Shown here: in pieces, positions 1 through 9,636 of the stretch | How the letters are laid out: each line of letters starts with the position of its first letter | Numbering within the stretch: position 1 is the stretch's first letter | Assembly (NCBI GenBank): GCA_016787575.1 | Contig: JAEUUO010000023.1 | Location: forward strand, 62,001-126,000 | DNA length: 64,000 bases | Direction: 5' to 3' | Origin: Saprospiraceae bacterium | GTDB lineage: Bacteria; Bacteroidota; Bacteroidia; Chitinophagales; Saprospiraceae | Translations under genes and position numbers: made by a program | Notes under the pieces: generated by a model | Seen by the model: the letters and a program-made list of their open reading frames with translations, nothing else | Databases searched by the model: none | Told to the model about the DNA's origin: nothing

Positions 1-559
1 AACAAAGTGCTAATATTTTAAAGGATGGATGTTTTCTGATAAAATCACCTATTGATTTTGAAGCAAACAACATGATTATTACTGTCACAATAACTGCGGT
101 GTACATTACCCAAAGTTCTTGAACCATGCCTACGGCCGTAATGATCGAATCTACAGAAAAAACAAGGTCCAAAAGGATTACTTCAGAAAGCAAACGACCA
201 AAACTGCTATTTTTTGGCACATCGGGTAATTCTTCCGGAGCAATTTCAGTTTTGTGATAAATTTCTTTGGTGCTTTTATAAATCAGGAAAAGTCCGCCCA
301 AAATTAAAATAAGGCCCTTCCCTGAAAAGTCAATTTCGGCAATTCTAAAGAGAGTTTGATCCAATTTTAAAATCCAGGTAATAAAACCCAACAATGCCAA
401 ACGCATAATCATTGCCAGGCCTATTCCCCAAAATCTTAATCTATTTCTTTGATTTTCAGGCAATTTATCTGCCAGAATGGAAATAAAAATAATGTTGTCG
501 ATTCCTAAAATAACTTCTAGGGCAATTAATGAAAGTAAGGGAATGATAGCCTCCATCAT
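1..559 (-). CDS. TerC family integral membrane protein (partial, C-terminus outside window)
   Basis: Partial gene: the frame is open at the left edge, so the C-terminal part is missing. Translating the reverse strand gives 186 codons beginning MMEAIIPLLSL without a stop. Seen: an early EVILGIDNIIF segment and a later LDLVFSVDSIITAVGM segment. These two intramembrane acidic motifs (G-x-D-N and S-x-D-S) in hydrophobic helices are the hallmark of TerC proteins. Known of the family: inner-membrane proteins linked to tellurite resistance and to manganese or other metal export. The exact substrate cannot be told here. Two adjacent ATGs (559 and 556) are possible starts; I chose the outer one. There is no close upstream partner on the same strand. 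Confidence 0.88.
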   Translation of the reverse strand, partial: MMEAIIPLLSLIALEVILGIDNIIFISILADKLPENQRNRLRFWGIGLAMIMRLALLGFITWILKLDQTLFRIAEIDFSGKGLILILGGLFLIYKSTKEIYHKTEIAPEELPDVPKNSSFGRLLSEVILLDLVFSVDSIITAVGMVQELWVMYTAVIVTVIIMLFASKSIGDFIRKHPSFKILALC

Positions 560-948
560 ATTGATATAATTGATAAATTATAAATGAAAATGATTCCTTT
601 TAAGGAAAAATGAAAATACATTCTTTATAAAACCCAAATTTAGCTTGATTGTTTTATATTAGTTGCTTAAGATTTTATTAAATGGAACTGCTATACACCC
701 CTTATACTTCATTAAGCAATTTTTTAAATTTTTATTTACTAAAGTAAACTTGGAATTTAAAAAATTGAATGCCTCCTATAAAATGTTTTTCGATATGCCC
801 TACATTATTTTTAAGCTGCAAAGCCTTCCTTTTCCTGAATTCAAATTATTAAATTTTAAAATGGATTTTATACAGTTATTAGTACATTTAATAATACAGT
901 CTTGATTTTTATTTACAATTGATTTTAATTTGCTATACTGTTTTAAAC
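560..948. other. Intergenic gap, AT-rich, no gene seen
   Basis: 389 bases between the divergent-side start of the TerC gene and the end of the beta-barrel receptor gene. The only open frame (663-905, plus strand) encodes a Phe/Leu/Lys-rich peptide typical of random AT-rich DNA and lies next to no recognisable start signal. I see no strong hairpin terminator, tRNA or repeat here. Confidence 0.5.
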
Positions 949-3399
949 TCAACCTTGACCAGTACCTGCTCTCTTTTTTTCTTCTTCTGCTCCACCATTT
1001 TTGCGAGGAGCATTTCCTAGTTTTAAGCTTCCAAAACGATAGGATAAGGACAGGGAAGCAACTCGTGTTTCTCTTTTAACATCAAAATGTTCAAAGTAAT
1101 CTCTGTAACGGATATCAGCCTCCGGTAAATTAGTCCAAAATAAATCGCTTACTGCAAATTTTGCATTGAGTTTTTTATTTAAAAATTGTTTTTGAATACC
1201 TACTGATAGGCCCCACATGGAATATACCTTCATGAATCCATATACTTCCGGAGATTGGTAATTAAAATTAATTTCTGAGTTCCAATTTTTTAGAAGTTTA
1301 ATCGTATTGTTGCAACTGAGATTGACAACTAAATTTCCATCTCTGAGTTGGGTATTTGCAAAATTCCCTCTATACTTTCCAATCCAACTTCCCAGATTGA
1401 CCATGCTGCTCCAATAGTTGGTGATATCGAAACTACCACTTGCATTTACTGAGAGATTGTCAAATTGAGTCAGATTTTCATGAGTTTGGACGGTAACGCG
1501 GTCCAATCCTTGAACCGGGCCGATAACTTCTGTAATATTATCCTGTGTTTGAGTATAGGAAATTGAAAAATTATAATTTTTATTAAAACTGTGATTCCAT
1601 TCAAAAATCCAGCTGTATTGTGGATTGAGGAAAGGATTCCCTTCCCGATACGTACTAGGGTCCAGGAAGAATTTAAATGGATTTAATTGTTGGTAATTGG
1701 GTCGATCCAAACGTCTGCTTAGATTTAAACCCATATCGTAATTGGATGCGAATTTGTAATTTAAAAAGATGGATGGAAATAGATCGATATAGTTTTTATT
1801 AAATTTATAATTATTTACAATTTGTGTTCCCGTAGCCTTTGTAAATTCAAGGCGAATGCCACTTTGTAGACTCAACTTATGCCAATCCTGTTTGTAGTTT
1901 AAGTAAGATGCATGAATTTGCTCTTTGTATAAAAAATGATTGCTCTTGCTACTATCATAAACAGGATGAGTATTGCTTTTATCATAAAATGCCAAATCGT
2001 TGTCTGCATTTACAATGCTTGATTTCAAGCCACTTTCAAATTGTTTGTTTTTGGAAAACTTTTTGATAAGATCAAATTTTAATGATTTAATATTTAAACT
2101 GCCCATTAGATCACCGTATAAATAATAGTCCGGCTTCAGGATTTGTTGATTGTTATCAAAATATTTAGTTAGAAAATTTTGTATGGTTGTGTTTTCAAAA
2201 TGTGCATAATCAATATCAAAACTAATTTCTAGTGCGGAACTATCAAATAAATGCTTTCCATTTAAATTAAACGAAGATGCAGGCCAGACATCTTTGCTGC
2301 TATTGCTGGTAGAAAAACTGGATTCTGGCAACGATTGTTCATTTTCAACAACCGAGTTGTTTTGCCCATGGGGCTTGAAACGATTTAATGAACTATTTAC
2401 AATAAAACCAATGGTGGTCTTATTATTAGGTAACGTATAATCAGTTCCAATTCGTAGGGAAGCAAAATGATACGGAAAAACGAGGTAGTTAAACTGATCA
2501 TAAGCACCTGTGCGTTGTCCACCCTCAAAAAATTCTCGATATAGGATTAGTTTGTTTAATCCTTTACGAAAACTGTAATTTGCATTTCCAAACCAATTGA
2601 ATTTTTTGTTTCGGTGATTTAGATTTAAGCCAAAACCTGTTTTAGGATAAACTCCCTGACCGTAATTTGCATTGAGACTGCCATTGGTTCCATAAGCCTG
2701 GTTCTTTTTTAAACGAATGTCAATGATACCGGCATTCCCGGCAGCTTCATATTTTGCAGGAGGATTGCTGATGATTTCAATGCGATCCAGCGTATTGGAA
2801 GGGAGGGCTTTTAAATAGTTTGCCAGTTCACTTCCGGATAATACGATTGGTTTCCCATCAAGGAATATCTGGACTCCCGATTTTCCTTTCATTGTAATTG
2901 CATCCAAATAATTGATGGTGACACCGGGTGCTTTTTCCAATAATTCAAACACACTGCTTCCGGCACCAATGATGCTGCTTTCAACATTTAAAATGTATCT
3001 GTCAGATTTGCGTTCAATAAATGGTTTCGTTGCAGTCACTGTAATTTCCTTCATTGCCTCAGTACTTTCATTCATTTGGAGATTACCTAAATCAATGGGA
3101 TCTATTGAATTTTTAAAGGTGATAGAACCAGAATAATAATTTAGGTAAAAGTGCATTGAAACTTTGATGTAATAAACTTCCGGATTGACAGTTTCAAATT
3201 CCAGATTAAACTGACCCTGATCGTCGCAAGAAGTGAGTTTAATCAAACTGCTGTCCTTGACAGCATACAAACCGACTAAAGCAAATGGGAGGGACTGTTT
3301 GTCAATTCCAATCACCTTTCCAGTAATTGTGTAAACCGGTTTGGCAATCATTTCAAATACGCCAAGGCAAAGCCAGGCAACTAGCATGACACGGATCAT
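949..3399 (-). CDS. TonB-dependent-receptor-like outer membrane beta-barrel protein (OMP_b-brl_3 type)
   Basis: 816-residue outer membrane protein. Seen in order: N-terminal signal peptide (about 1-20, ending near MIAKP); a carboxypeptidase-regulatory-like beta-sandwich (about 22-110, YTITGKVIGIDKQSLPFALV); a plug domain (about 115-235, with VFELLEKAPGV and IEIISNPPAKYEAAGNAGII); then a long barrel rich in alternating aromatic strands, ending with SLSYRFGSLKLG. After the last strand comes a charged tail with Lys, Glu and Arg, often seen in this family. No clear TonB box was located. Known: this Bacteroidota family resembles SusC/TonB receptors, but substrates are mostly unknown. The gene lies 270 bases downstream of icmF on the same strand, with a terminator-like hairpin between, so it is probably a separate unit. 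Confidence 0.88.
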   Translation of the reverse strand: MIRVMLVAWLCLGVFEMIAKPVYTITGKVIGIDKQSLPFALVGLYAVKDSSLIKLTSCDDQGQFNLEFETVNPEVYYIKVSMHFYLNYYSGSITFKNSIDPIDLGNLQMNESTEAMKEITVTATKPFIERKSDRYILNVESSIIGAGSSVFELLEKAPGVTINYLDAITMKGKSGVQIFLDGKPIVLSGSELANYLKALPSNTLDRIEIISNPPAKYEAAGNAGIIDIRLKKNQAYGTNGSLNANYGQGVYPKTGFGLNLNHRNKKFNWFGNANYSFRKGLNKLILYREFFEGGQRTGAYDQFNYLVFPYHFASLRIGTDYTLPNNKTTIGFIVNSSLNRFKPHGQNNSVVENEQSLPESSFSTSNSSKDVWPASSFNLNGKHLFDSSALEISFDIDYAHFENTTIQNFLTKYFDNNQQILKPDYYLYGDLMGSLNIKSLKFDLIKKFSKNKQFESGLKSSIVNADNDLAFYDKSNTHPVYDSSKSNHFLYKEQIHASYLNYKQDWHKLSLQSGIRLEFTKATGTQIVNNYKFNKNYIDLFPSIFLNYKFASNYDMGLNLSRRLDRPNYQQLNPFKFFLDPSTYREGNPFLNPQYSWIFEWNHSFNKNYNFSISYTQTQDNITEVIGPVQGLDRVTVQTHENLTQFDNLSVNASGSFDITNYWSSMVNLGSWIGKYRGNFANTQLRDGNLVVNLSCNNTIKLLKNWNSEINFNYQSPEVYGFMKVYSMWGLSVGIQKQFLNKKLNAKFAVSDLFWTNLPEADIRYRDYFEHFDVKRETRVASLSLSYRFGSLKLGNAPRKNGGAEEEKKRAGTGQG

Positions 3400-3422
3400 G
3401 ATATACTAAATTTAGGTGAATG

Positions 3423-3445
3423 AAAAAAGCTCCTAATCCGGAGCA
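3423..3445 (-). terminator. Candidate rho-independent terminator after icmF (or leader hairpin of the receptor gene)
   Basis: On the minus strand GCTCC-GGATTA-GGAGC is followed directly by TTTTTT. It lies 225 bases after the icmF stop and only 24-30 bases before the receptor ATG. It is short (5 bp stem), so confidence is moderate. It may end icmF transcripts, or act as an attenuator if the receptor promoter lies upstream of it. Confidence 0.4.
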
Positions 3446-3464
3446 AAACAAATCCATTGCAAAC

Positions 3465-3482
3465 CTACGAAAGAATTCGTAG
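3465..3482. promoter_or_regulatory. Perfect inverted repeat upstream of the receptor gene
   Basis: CTACGAA-AGAA-TTCGTAG, a perfect 7-bp inverted repeat with a 4-base centre, 66 bases before the receptor start. Read on the minus strand it is followed by TAGGTTTG, which overlaps one arm and matches the -7 box TAnnTTTG. This placement suggests an operator over a promoter, but no -33 TTG at the usual distance was found. The role is inferred only. Confidence 0.35.
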
Positions 3483-3669
3483 ATATTTTATTTTTGCAAT
3501 TATAAAAATGTTAAAAAAATTGTATTGGCCCTTAAAATTTAATGTCAAGCCAATAATTTTTACTGAATAAAGAAATCACTATATCGGGTGTGACTACTTT
3601 AAATTGGATTTTAATTAAAAAGGTGTTTGGCTAAAAAAGATGTATATTAATTAAAAAATGCAATTGATG

Positions 3670-6600
3670 TTACATATTCCTGCGGTACTTTCCACCAACT
3701 GCATATAGTGCTGTTGTGATTTGGCCAAGGGAACAAGACTTTACGGCTTCCATTAATTCAGCAAACATATTTTTATTGTGAAGTGCAGCCAATTGCAATT
3801 TTTGGATTCTTGCTGGTCCTGATTCTTGATGAGCCATTTTTAAATTTTCAAGAGAATGAATCTGGTCATTTTTTTCTTCTTCTGTTGCCCGAATGACTTC
3901 TCTTGGTAAAATAGTGGGAGAACCATCTTTGGACAGGAAGGTATTCACTCCAATAATTGGATAGGCTCCTGTATGTTTGAGTGTTTCGTAGTAAAGGCTC
4001 TCTTCTTGTATTTTACTGCGTTGATACATGGTTTCCATAGCACCCAAGACACCTCCCCGTTCAGTAATTTTATCAAATTCTGAAAGTACCGCTTCTTCTA
4101 CCAAATCAGTGAGTTCTTCAATGATAAACGAGCCTTGTAGCGGATTTTCATTTTTAGCCAAACCCAATTCGTTGTTGATAATTAACTGGATGGCCATGGC
4201 ACGTCTTACCGATTCTTCTGTTGGTGTAGTAATAGCTTCATCGTATGCATTCGTATGCAATGAATTGCAGTTGTCATAGATCGCATACAGCGCTTGCAAA
4301 GTCGTTCGAATGTCGTTAAATGAAATTTCCTGAGCATGCAATGATCGACCGGATGTCTGAATGTGATATTTTAACATCTGACTGCGTTCATTCGCTTTGT
4401 ATTTAAGCTTCATGGCTTTTGCCCAAATCCGTCGTGCTACACGTCCGATAACTGCATATTCCGGATCCACACCATTTGAAAAGAAAAACGAAAGATTGGC
4501 TGCAAAATCATCAATATGCATTCCCCGTGATAAGTAATATTCTACAAATGTAAATCCATTGGAAAGGGTAAATGCCAATTGTGAAATTGGATTGGCGCCT
4601 GCTTCTGCAATGTGATAGCCACTAATAGAAACTGAATAAAAATTCCGAACACCTCGGGTAATAAAATACTCTTGTACATCTCCCATTAACTTTAATGAAA
4701 ACTCTGTACTAAAAATACAGGTATTTTGTGCCTGATCTTCTTTTAAGATATCTGCCTGGACGGTTCCACGCACTGATTGTAAGGCTTTGGTTTTTAATTC
4801 CTCGTAAATAGAAGGTTCCAGAATTTCATCACCTGTGATGCCTAACAGCAACAAACCCAAGCCATCATTTCCTGGTGGTAATTCTCCTTGATATTTGGGA
4901 CGTTCAATTCCTTTGTCATCGTATTTAGCTTTTAATGCAGACGCTACTTTTGATTCTAAGCCATGTTCATGAATATACTTTTCGCATTGCTGGTCGATAG
5001 CAACATTCATGAAAAAAGCGCAAATTGTAGCAGCAGGTCCATTTATAGTCATGCTTACAGAAGTTTTTGGATTGCACAAATCAAAACCGCTGTATAATTT
5101 TTTTGCATCATCCAAACTGCAAACACTGACACCGCTGTTTCCAACTTTACCATAAATATCCGGACGGTAATCAGGATCTTCTCCATAAAGTGTAACTGAA
5201 TCAAAAGCCGTACTCAATCGATTGGCTGGCATATCCAAACTCACATAATGAAACCTGCGATTGGTTCGTTCAGGGCCACCTTCTCCGGCAAACATTCTGG
5301 TTGGATCTTCTTCTTGTCTCTTAAAAGGATAAACACCGGCTGTATAGGGAAAAGTACCTGGAACATTTTCCTGAAAATTCCATTTTAAAATATCGCCCCA
5401 ATCTTTATATTTAGGTAAAACAACACGTGGGATTCGGGTATGAGAAAGCGATTTAGTGAAAGTTGGAATTTGAATTGATTTGTTTCGAACTTTATAAATG
5501 AATTCATCCGCTGCATAAGCCTTTTTTAATTGATCCCAATTTTCAAGGATGTTTTTGGATTCACCATCTAATTTATTTTGTAGCTGTTCTTTTGATTTTT
5601 TAATTTCATTTTTAATTTCTGATTCGTGTAAAAGCACTTCACTGGTGTTTAAAGCCTGCAATTGATGAGCAAGTTGTGCTTGTTGGTCAACCCATTCGTC
5701 GTATTTTCGATTAGTTTCTGAAATTTCACTGAGGTATCGGGTTCTTCCTGGTGGGATGATAAATATTTTTTCTGATTCTCCGCTTTCTAAATTCAAATTT
5801 GATTTAAAAGGGACCTGTGTTTTATTGCTAATGCATTCGATTAATTTTTGATACAGCAGATTGGTACCTGGGTCATTAAACTGAGAAGCAATGGTACCGT
5901 AAACCGGCATGGATTCTGGCGATTTATCAAAAACTTTGTGATTGCGTTGAAATTGTTTTCGCACATCGCGAATGGCATCCTGGGCTCCGCGTTTATCAAA
6001 CTTATTGATGGCAACAATGTCCGCAAAATCCAACATGTCAATTTTCTCTAATTGTGTAGCGGCGCCGTATTCAGGAGTCATGACATACATTGAAACATCG
6101 CTGAAATCGACGATTTCTGTATCACTTTGGCCTATACCGGAAGTTTCAAGTAAAATCAAATCAAAGTCCGCAGCTTTAAGAATTTGCAATGCATTTTTAA
6201 TATAAGGCGATAAAGCCAGGTTACTCTGCCGTGTTGCCAGACTGCGCATATAAACCCGGCCTCCATGAAATTCGGGATGTATTGCATTCATCCGGATGCG
6301 GTCACCAAGTAAGGCACCTCCTGTTTTTCTTTTGGAAGGGTCGACAGACAAGATTGCAATTCGTTTGTCAGTAAAATCCAGGATGAAACGTCGAACCAAT
6401 TCGTCCACCAAACTTGATTTTCCGGCACCTCCTGTTCCGGTTATGCCTAAAACCGGAATGGTTTTATCTGAATGAGCGCGACTCATATTTTTTAATATGG
6501 ATTCGGCCTGGTCGGGAAAATTTTCTACTGCAGAAATCATGCGAGCTACTGCCCTGAAATCATGGTTGGCAATTTCTTTGAGTTCTCCATTAAGAGAACT

Positions 6601-7047
6601 TCCTGTCGCAAAATCGCATTGAGAAATTAAATCGTTGATCATACCCTGGAGTCCCATATGGCGTCCATCATCCGGACTGTAAATCCGGTTGATCCCATAA
6701 TTGTGTAAATCTTCAATTTCAGAAGGCAGGATGGTGCCCCCGCCACCTCCAAAGAGTTTGATGTGACCACAATTGCGTTCCTTTAACAAGTCAAAAATGT
6801 ATTTAAAAAACTCATTGTGCCCTCCCTGATAGGATGTTATTGCAATTCCTTGTACATCTTCCTGAATTGCTGCATCTACAATTTCTAGTGCGGAACGATT
6901 GTGTCCAAGGTGTATAATTTCGACACCACTGCTTTGCATAATCCGTCGCATGATGTTGATAGCTGCATCATGACCGTCAAACAAGGAAGCTGCTGTCAGG
7001 ATTCGAATTTTATGTTTTGGCTGATATACAGCAACTTCTGTGACCAT
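3670..7047 (-). CDS. icmF: Fused isobutyryl-CoA mutase IcmF (B12 domain, G-protein chaperone, mutase)
   Basis: 1125 residues, full length for IcmF. Order: N-terminal cobalamin-binding Rossmann domain (about 14-145; DGHDA with His26 as the expected lower cobalt ligand); MeaB/ArgK-type GTPase chaperone domain (about 195-420; P-loop [27 protein letters not shown], and NKFD as the base-recognition motif); linker; and a C-terminal TIM-barrel mutase domain (about 560-1110). Two substrate-determining positions fit isobutyryl-CoA rather than methylmalonyl-CoA: Phe in YPFKR, where methylmalonyl-CoA mutase has Tyr, and Gln in AQNTCIF, where it has Arg. The enzyme interconverts isobutyryl-CoA and n-butyryl-CoA with adenosylcobalamin, in the cytoplasm; some IcmFs also act on pivalyl- or isovaleryl-CoA. 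It stands alone here, with no mutase small-subunit gene adjacent, as expected for the fusion. Confidence 0.96.
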   Translation of the reverse strand: MVTEVAVYQPKHKIRILTAASLFDGHDAAINIMRRIMQSSGVEIIHLGHNRSALEIVDAAIQEDVQGIAITSYQGGHNEFFKYIFDLLKERNCGHIKLFGGGGGTILPSEIEDLHNYGINRIYSPDDGRHMGLQGMINDLISQCDFATGSSLNGELKEIANHDFRAVARMISAVENFPDQAESILKNMSRAHSDKTIPVLGITGTGGAGKSSLVDELVRRFILDFTDKRIAILSVDPSKRKTGGALLGDRIRMNAIHPEFHGGRVYMRSLATRQSNLALSPYIKNALQILKAADFDLILLETSGIGQSDTEIVDFSDVSMYVMTPEYGAATQLEKIDMLDFADIVAINKFDKRGAQDAIRDVRKQFQRNHKVFDKSPESMPVYGTIASQFNDPGTNLLYQKLIECISNKTQVPFKSNLNLESGESEKIFIIPPGRTRYLSEISETNRKYDEWVDQQAQLAHQLQALNTSEVLLHESEIKNEIKKSKEQLQNKLDGESKNILENWDQLKKAYAADEFIYKVRNKSIQIPTFTKSLSHTRIPRVVLPKYKDWGDILKWNFQENVPGTFPYTAGVYPFKRQEEDPTRMFAGEGGPERTNRRFHYVSLDMPANRLSTAFDSVTLYGEDPDYRPDIYGKVGNSGVSVCSLDDAKKLYSGFDLCNPKTSVSMTINGPAATICAFFMNVAIDQQCEKYIHEHGLESKVASALKAKYDDKGIERPKYQGELPPGNDGLGLLLLGITGDEILEPSIYEELKTKALQSVRGTVQADILKEDQAQNTCIFSTEFSLKLMGDVQEYFITRGVRNFYSVSISGYHIAEAGANPISQLAFTLSNGFTFVEYYLSRGMHIDDFAANLSFFFSNGVDPEYAVIGRVARRIWAKAMKLKYKANERSQMLKYHIQTSGRSLHAQEISFNDIRTTLQALYAIYDNCNSLHTNAYDEAITTPTEESVRRAMAIQLIINNELGLAKNENPLQGSFIIEELTDLVEEAVLSEFDKITERGGVLGAMETMYQRSKIQEESLYYETLKHTGAYPIIGVNTFLSKDGSPTILPREVIRATEEEKNDQIHSLENLKMAHQESGPARIQKLQLAALHNKNMFAELMEAVKSCSLGQITTALYAVGGKYRRNM

Positions 7048-7065
7048 ATGCTACAAATTTGGACT

Positions 7066-7073
7066 CAAAATTA
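7066..7073 (-). promoter_or_regulatory. Candidate -7 box of the icmF promoter
   Basis: Minus-strand TAATTTTG matches the Bacteroidota -7 consensus TAnnTTTG, 19 bases before the icmF ATG. No TTG is present at the -33 position. The implied 5' leader is very short. Confidence 0.35.
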
Positions 7074-7215
7074 ATGAAAGAGACCTATATCTGTTGGTAG
7101 AAATAGCAGAATAGCACTTGCTGGAAGGATTTAATTTAAAATTGGTTTAAAAAAAATTCAATCTTTATTGTCAAAAATTTAACATAACTTAGCATATAGA
7201 GTCTAACAACCAGGT

Positions 7216-7875
7216 ATGTTTAAAAAGCTAATAATCATATCATTTTGTTTCCTTTTATGGATTCCGGCTTCAAATGCCCGCCAATGGCTGGTATTCTTTG
7301 CTAAAGATGGTTTTTTTGATGGAGTGCTTCGCCAGTCATTTGGCCATGCATATGTTGGATTGATTAAAGAGGATACTGGCAGCAAACAAAATTTATTGTT
7401 GGCATGCTGGGGTTTTTACCCCAAAGGTGGATTGCAATCATCAGGCATCGTTGGCTATATGAATGGCTCGATTAAAAATGACTGGAACAGCAAGCGCGAG
7501 CACAGTTTTATCGTAGAGATTTCAGAATTTGAACTCATCGCCTGTCTGCATTTAAAAAAACTATGGGAACACAAAGCTTATTCCTTACGGGCAAATAACT
7601 GCCTTCATTTTTTAAGAAATTTTGGACAAATCATTTCTAAAATTAGATTGCCAGAAGGCCATTACATATTACCGTCCTCCTATCTAAAAGCACTGCGCAA
7701 AAACAATCGGGACATTGAATACAGAGGACGAATTAATAACATAATACCAAAGGCCTATGTAGTTAAAATGAAAAAGGCAAAAATGTATTCAAAACCCAAA
7801 GATCACCCACTCCGAAAAAAAGCTTGGTTTGATTTTGTAACTAAGAAAAATAAGACGAAACCATCGCAGTGGTAG
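7216..7875 (+). CDS. Secreted protein of unknown function with His/Cys motifs resembling a permuted papain fold
   Basis: 219 residues. An N-terminal signal peptide (about 1-21, hydrophobic IIISFCFLLWIPAS, cleavage near SNA-RQ) implies export. The mature part has GHAYVGL around His44 and LRANNCLHFL around Cys129. A His before a Cys in this order, each next to a hydrophobic strand or helix, is what circularly permuted NlpC/P60-like (YiiX/LRAT-like) hydrolases show; this is inference from motif order, not an identified family. The C-terminus is very Lys-rich. It is transcribed divergently from icmF with no partner, and the downstream spacer holds 8-bp-period repeats. It could equally be an inactive secreted protein. 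Confidence 0.55.
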   Translation: MFKKLIIISFCFLLWIPASNARQWLVFFAKDGFFDGVLRQSFGHAYVGLIKEDTGSKQNLLLACWGFYPKGGLQSSGIVGYMNGSIKNDWNSKREHSFIVEISEFELIACLHLKKLWEHKAYSLRANNCLHFLRNFGQIISKIRLPEGHYILPSSYLKALRKNNRDIEYRGRINNIIPKAYVVKMKKAKMYSKPKDHPLRKKAWFDFVTKKNKTKPSQW

Positions 7876-7917
7876 AGGAGAGTCCGTAGGAAGGAAGTCT
7901 GTAGTAGAATTTTAAAT

Positions 7918-8021
7918 ACTGTAATACTGCAATCCTGCAATGGTTCAATGCTAACACATTGCAGCATTATAGCATTATATCATTTCAGCATTATAGCATT
8001 TCAGCATTGCAAATTTGCAAG
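7918..8021. repeat. Degenerate tandem repeat with 8-bp period (about 13 units)
   Basis: The spacer can be written as consecutive 8-mers: ACTGTAAT, ACTGCAAT, CCTGCAAT, GGTTCAAT, GCTAACAC, ATTGCAGC, ATTATAGC, ATTATATC, ATTTCAGC, ATTATAGC, ATTTCAGC, ATTGCAAA, TTTGCAAG. It is non-coding, between a secreted-protein gene and uppP. Similar short-period spacer repeats occur at about 28.0, 35.2 and 44.7 kb. Confidence 0.8.
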
Positions 8022-8064
8022 ATTGGATCCCTGGCAATTGGAAATAGCTTTATAATTTTATTCT

Positions 8065-8072
8065 TATGTTTG
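8065..8072 (+). promoter_or_regulatory. Candidate -7 box of the uppP promoter
   Basis: TATGTTTG, a full match to TAnnTTTG, 25 bases before the uppP ATG. A TTG lies 24 bases upstream, slightly farther than the usual 19-22. Confidence 0.5.
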
Positions 8073-8097
8073 CAGCCTCAATTAAAATGAGTCTGCT

Positions 8098-8877
8098 ATG
8101 AATTTATTGGATGCGTTGATATTGGCTATCGTTGAAGGCTTAACTGAATTTTTACCTATATCCTCTACGGGGCATATGATATTGGCATCTCATTTATTAG
8201 GTATTGAAAATTCAGAATTTCTTAAAACATTTGAAATTTCAATTCAGTTGGGGGCTATACTTGCAATTGCAGTTATGTATATGAAACGATTTTTTAAAAG
8301 CTTTGAGATATACAAAAAATTAATTGTGGCATTTATTCCTACTGCAACTGTAGGTTTTTTACTTTATAAAATCATCAAACAATATTTGTTTAATTCCTGG
8401 GTAGTATCTATCAGTTTGATTTTGGGTGGAATTCTATTAATTATTTGGGATAAAAAAGTTAAAGAGGCTCAGTCAACTATCAATGAGTTGGAAAAAATAT
8501 CCTACAAAAATGCATTTTATATTGGTTTCATTCAAATTATATCTGTAATTCCGGGTGTTTCAAGAGCCGGTGCAAGTATTTTAGGTGGAATTTTTAATGG
8601 ATTGGATCGAAACCAAGCTACTGAGTTTTCATTTTTATTAGCAGTACCAACCATGTTGGCAGCAACTAGCTATGATTTATTAAAAACTCCGATGCATTTT
8701 ACAAATGAACAACTAAGTTTATTGGGAATCGGAATAACGGGTGCCTTTATTTCTGCCTGGATTGCCGTTCGTCTTTTAATACGATTCTTGCAACATCATG
8801 GATTTGGTATGTTTGGATGGTATCGTATTGCTTTAGGACTTGTGTTTTTAATATTGCTTGGTTTTTCATTGATCTAA
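8098..8877 (+). CDS. uppP: Undecaprenyl-diphosphatase
   Basis: 259 residues, the usual length for UppP/BacA. Seen: the family signature EGLTEFLPISSTGH near the N-terminus (about 14-27) and the second catalytic loop PGVSRAGASI around residue 155, within about seven to eight hydrophobic membrane segments. Known role: dephosphorylates undecaprenyl diphosphate on the outer face of the inner membrane, recycling the lipid carrier for peptidoglycan and O-antigen synthesis; overexpression gives bacitracin resistance. It has its own -7 box. It ends 20 bases before the convergent end of ric. Confidence 0.97.
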   Translation: MNLLDALILAIVEGLTEFLPISSTGHMILASHLLGIENSEFLKTFEISIQLGAILAIAVMYMKRFFKSFEIYKKLIVAFIPTATVGFLLYKIIKQYLFNSWVVSISLILGGILLIIWDKKVKEAQSTINELEKISYKNAFYIGFIQIISVIPGVSRAGASILGGIFNGLDRNQATEFSFLLAVPTMLAATSYDLLKTPMHFTNEQLSLLGIGITGAFISAWIAVRLLIRFLQHHGFGMFGWYRIALGLVFLILLGFSLI

Positions 8878-8897
8878 TCATTCAAACATGCTGCATT

Positions 8898-9608
8898 TTA
8901 ATTCTCTAAAGCCAATGCTTTCGGAAAAAGAATGTTATTTTCCAAATGAATGTGATGGTGTAAATCCAATTCAAATTCTTTTAGCATGGAAAGACATACT
9001 TTGTGTGTAATGCACGCTGCTGCTGGTGGTTCGAACTGATTGGTAAGTTCAGCTATTTTTTCAAATCGGGAACCTTCAATTTCATGGTCCTGTTTTAGTA
9101 TGTTTACGGGCGTTTGGATACTTGTAAATAGATTTCCGGATCCACTTTTTGATATCGATTGAACTTTATTGCGGATATAAGGAAATAAAATCATTTCTTC
9201 TTTTCGCATATGTACGTGCATGTCTAAAACGGATTGCTCGAATAGATGTTGCACTTCAATTAATTGTGGATACCGACTGCCATGTGCATTAACCAATTTT
9301 GTTAAGTACGTTTGGATCATGGGAGTTTTTTCCCGGATGTATCTGTGATGCTTTTTTTCAATATAATCTGCCAAAAGATCTAAGGGCCAATCTAAAAAAT
9401 TTTGTGTTGGATCAGATTTTATTGAAATTGAAGAAGTTAATTCTTTTATAAACAATTCAGGATCAATATTTTTACTTTGGCAAGCCGCATCCAAACTCAT
9501 ACCACCTTTACAACAAAAATCAATGCCGTATTTTTCAAAAATTTCTGCAACTTTGAAATTGGAAGAGACCACTTCACCTACTTTAGTTTCTTTTAATATT
9601 TTTATCAT
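8898..9608 (-). CDS. ric: RIC-type iron-sulfur cluster repair di-iron protein (ScdA/YtfE family)
   Basis: 236 residues. N-terminal ScdA_N domain (about 1-60) with VAEIFEKYGIDFCCKGG, which includes the conserved CC pair; then a hemerythrin-like four-helix domain with several His/Glu motifs (KKHHRYIREK, MHVHMRKEEMILFP, QDHEIEG, LHHHIHLENNILFP) that should hold the di-iron centre. Known: repairs Fe-S clusters damaged by nitric oxide or oxidative stress, and may donate iron. It is the last gene of the cbb3 oxidase run, 28 bases after the DsbD_2/TauE-like gene, so it is probably co-expressed with the oxidase under low oxygen or NO. Confidence 0.93.
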   Translation of the reverse strand: MIKILKETKVGEVVSSNFKVAEIFEKYGIDFCCKGGMSLDAACQSKNIDPELFIKELTSSISIKSDPTQNFLDWPLDLLADYIEKKHHRYIREKTPMIQTYLTKLVNAHGSRYPQLIEVQHLFEQSVLDMHVHMRKEEMILFPYIRNKVQSISKSGSGNLFTSIQTPVNILKQDHEIEGSRFEKIAELTNQFEPPAAACITHKVCLSMLKEFELDLHHHIHLENNILFPKALALEN

Positions 9609-9636
9609 GATGTGTAATTTTATTTGAATTGATAAA

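Noticed and set aside
663..905. 80-codon open frame on the plus strand
   Set aside because: Low-complexity Phe/Leu/Lys-rich product of AT-rich DNA, no promoter-like box or family; likely chance.
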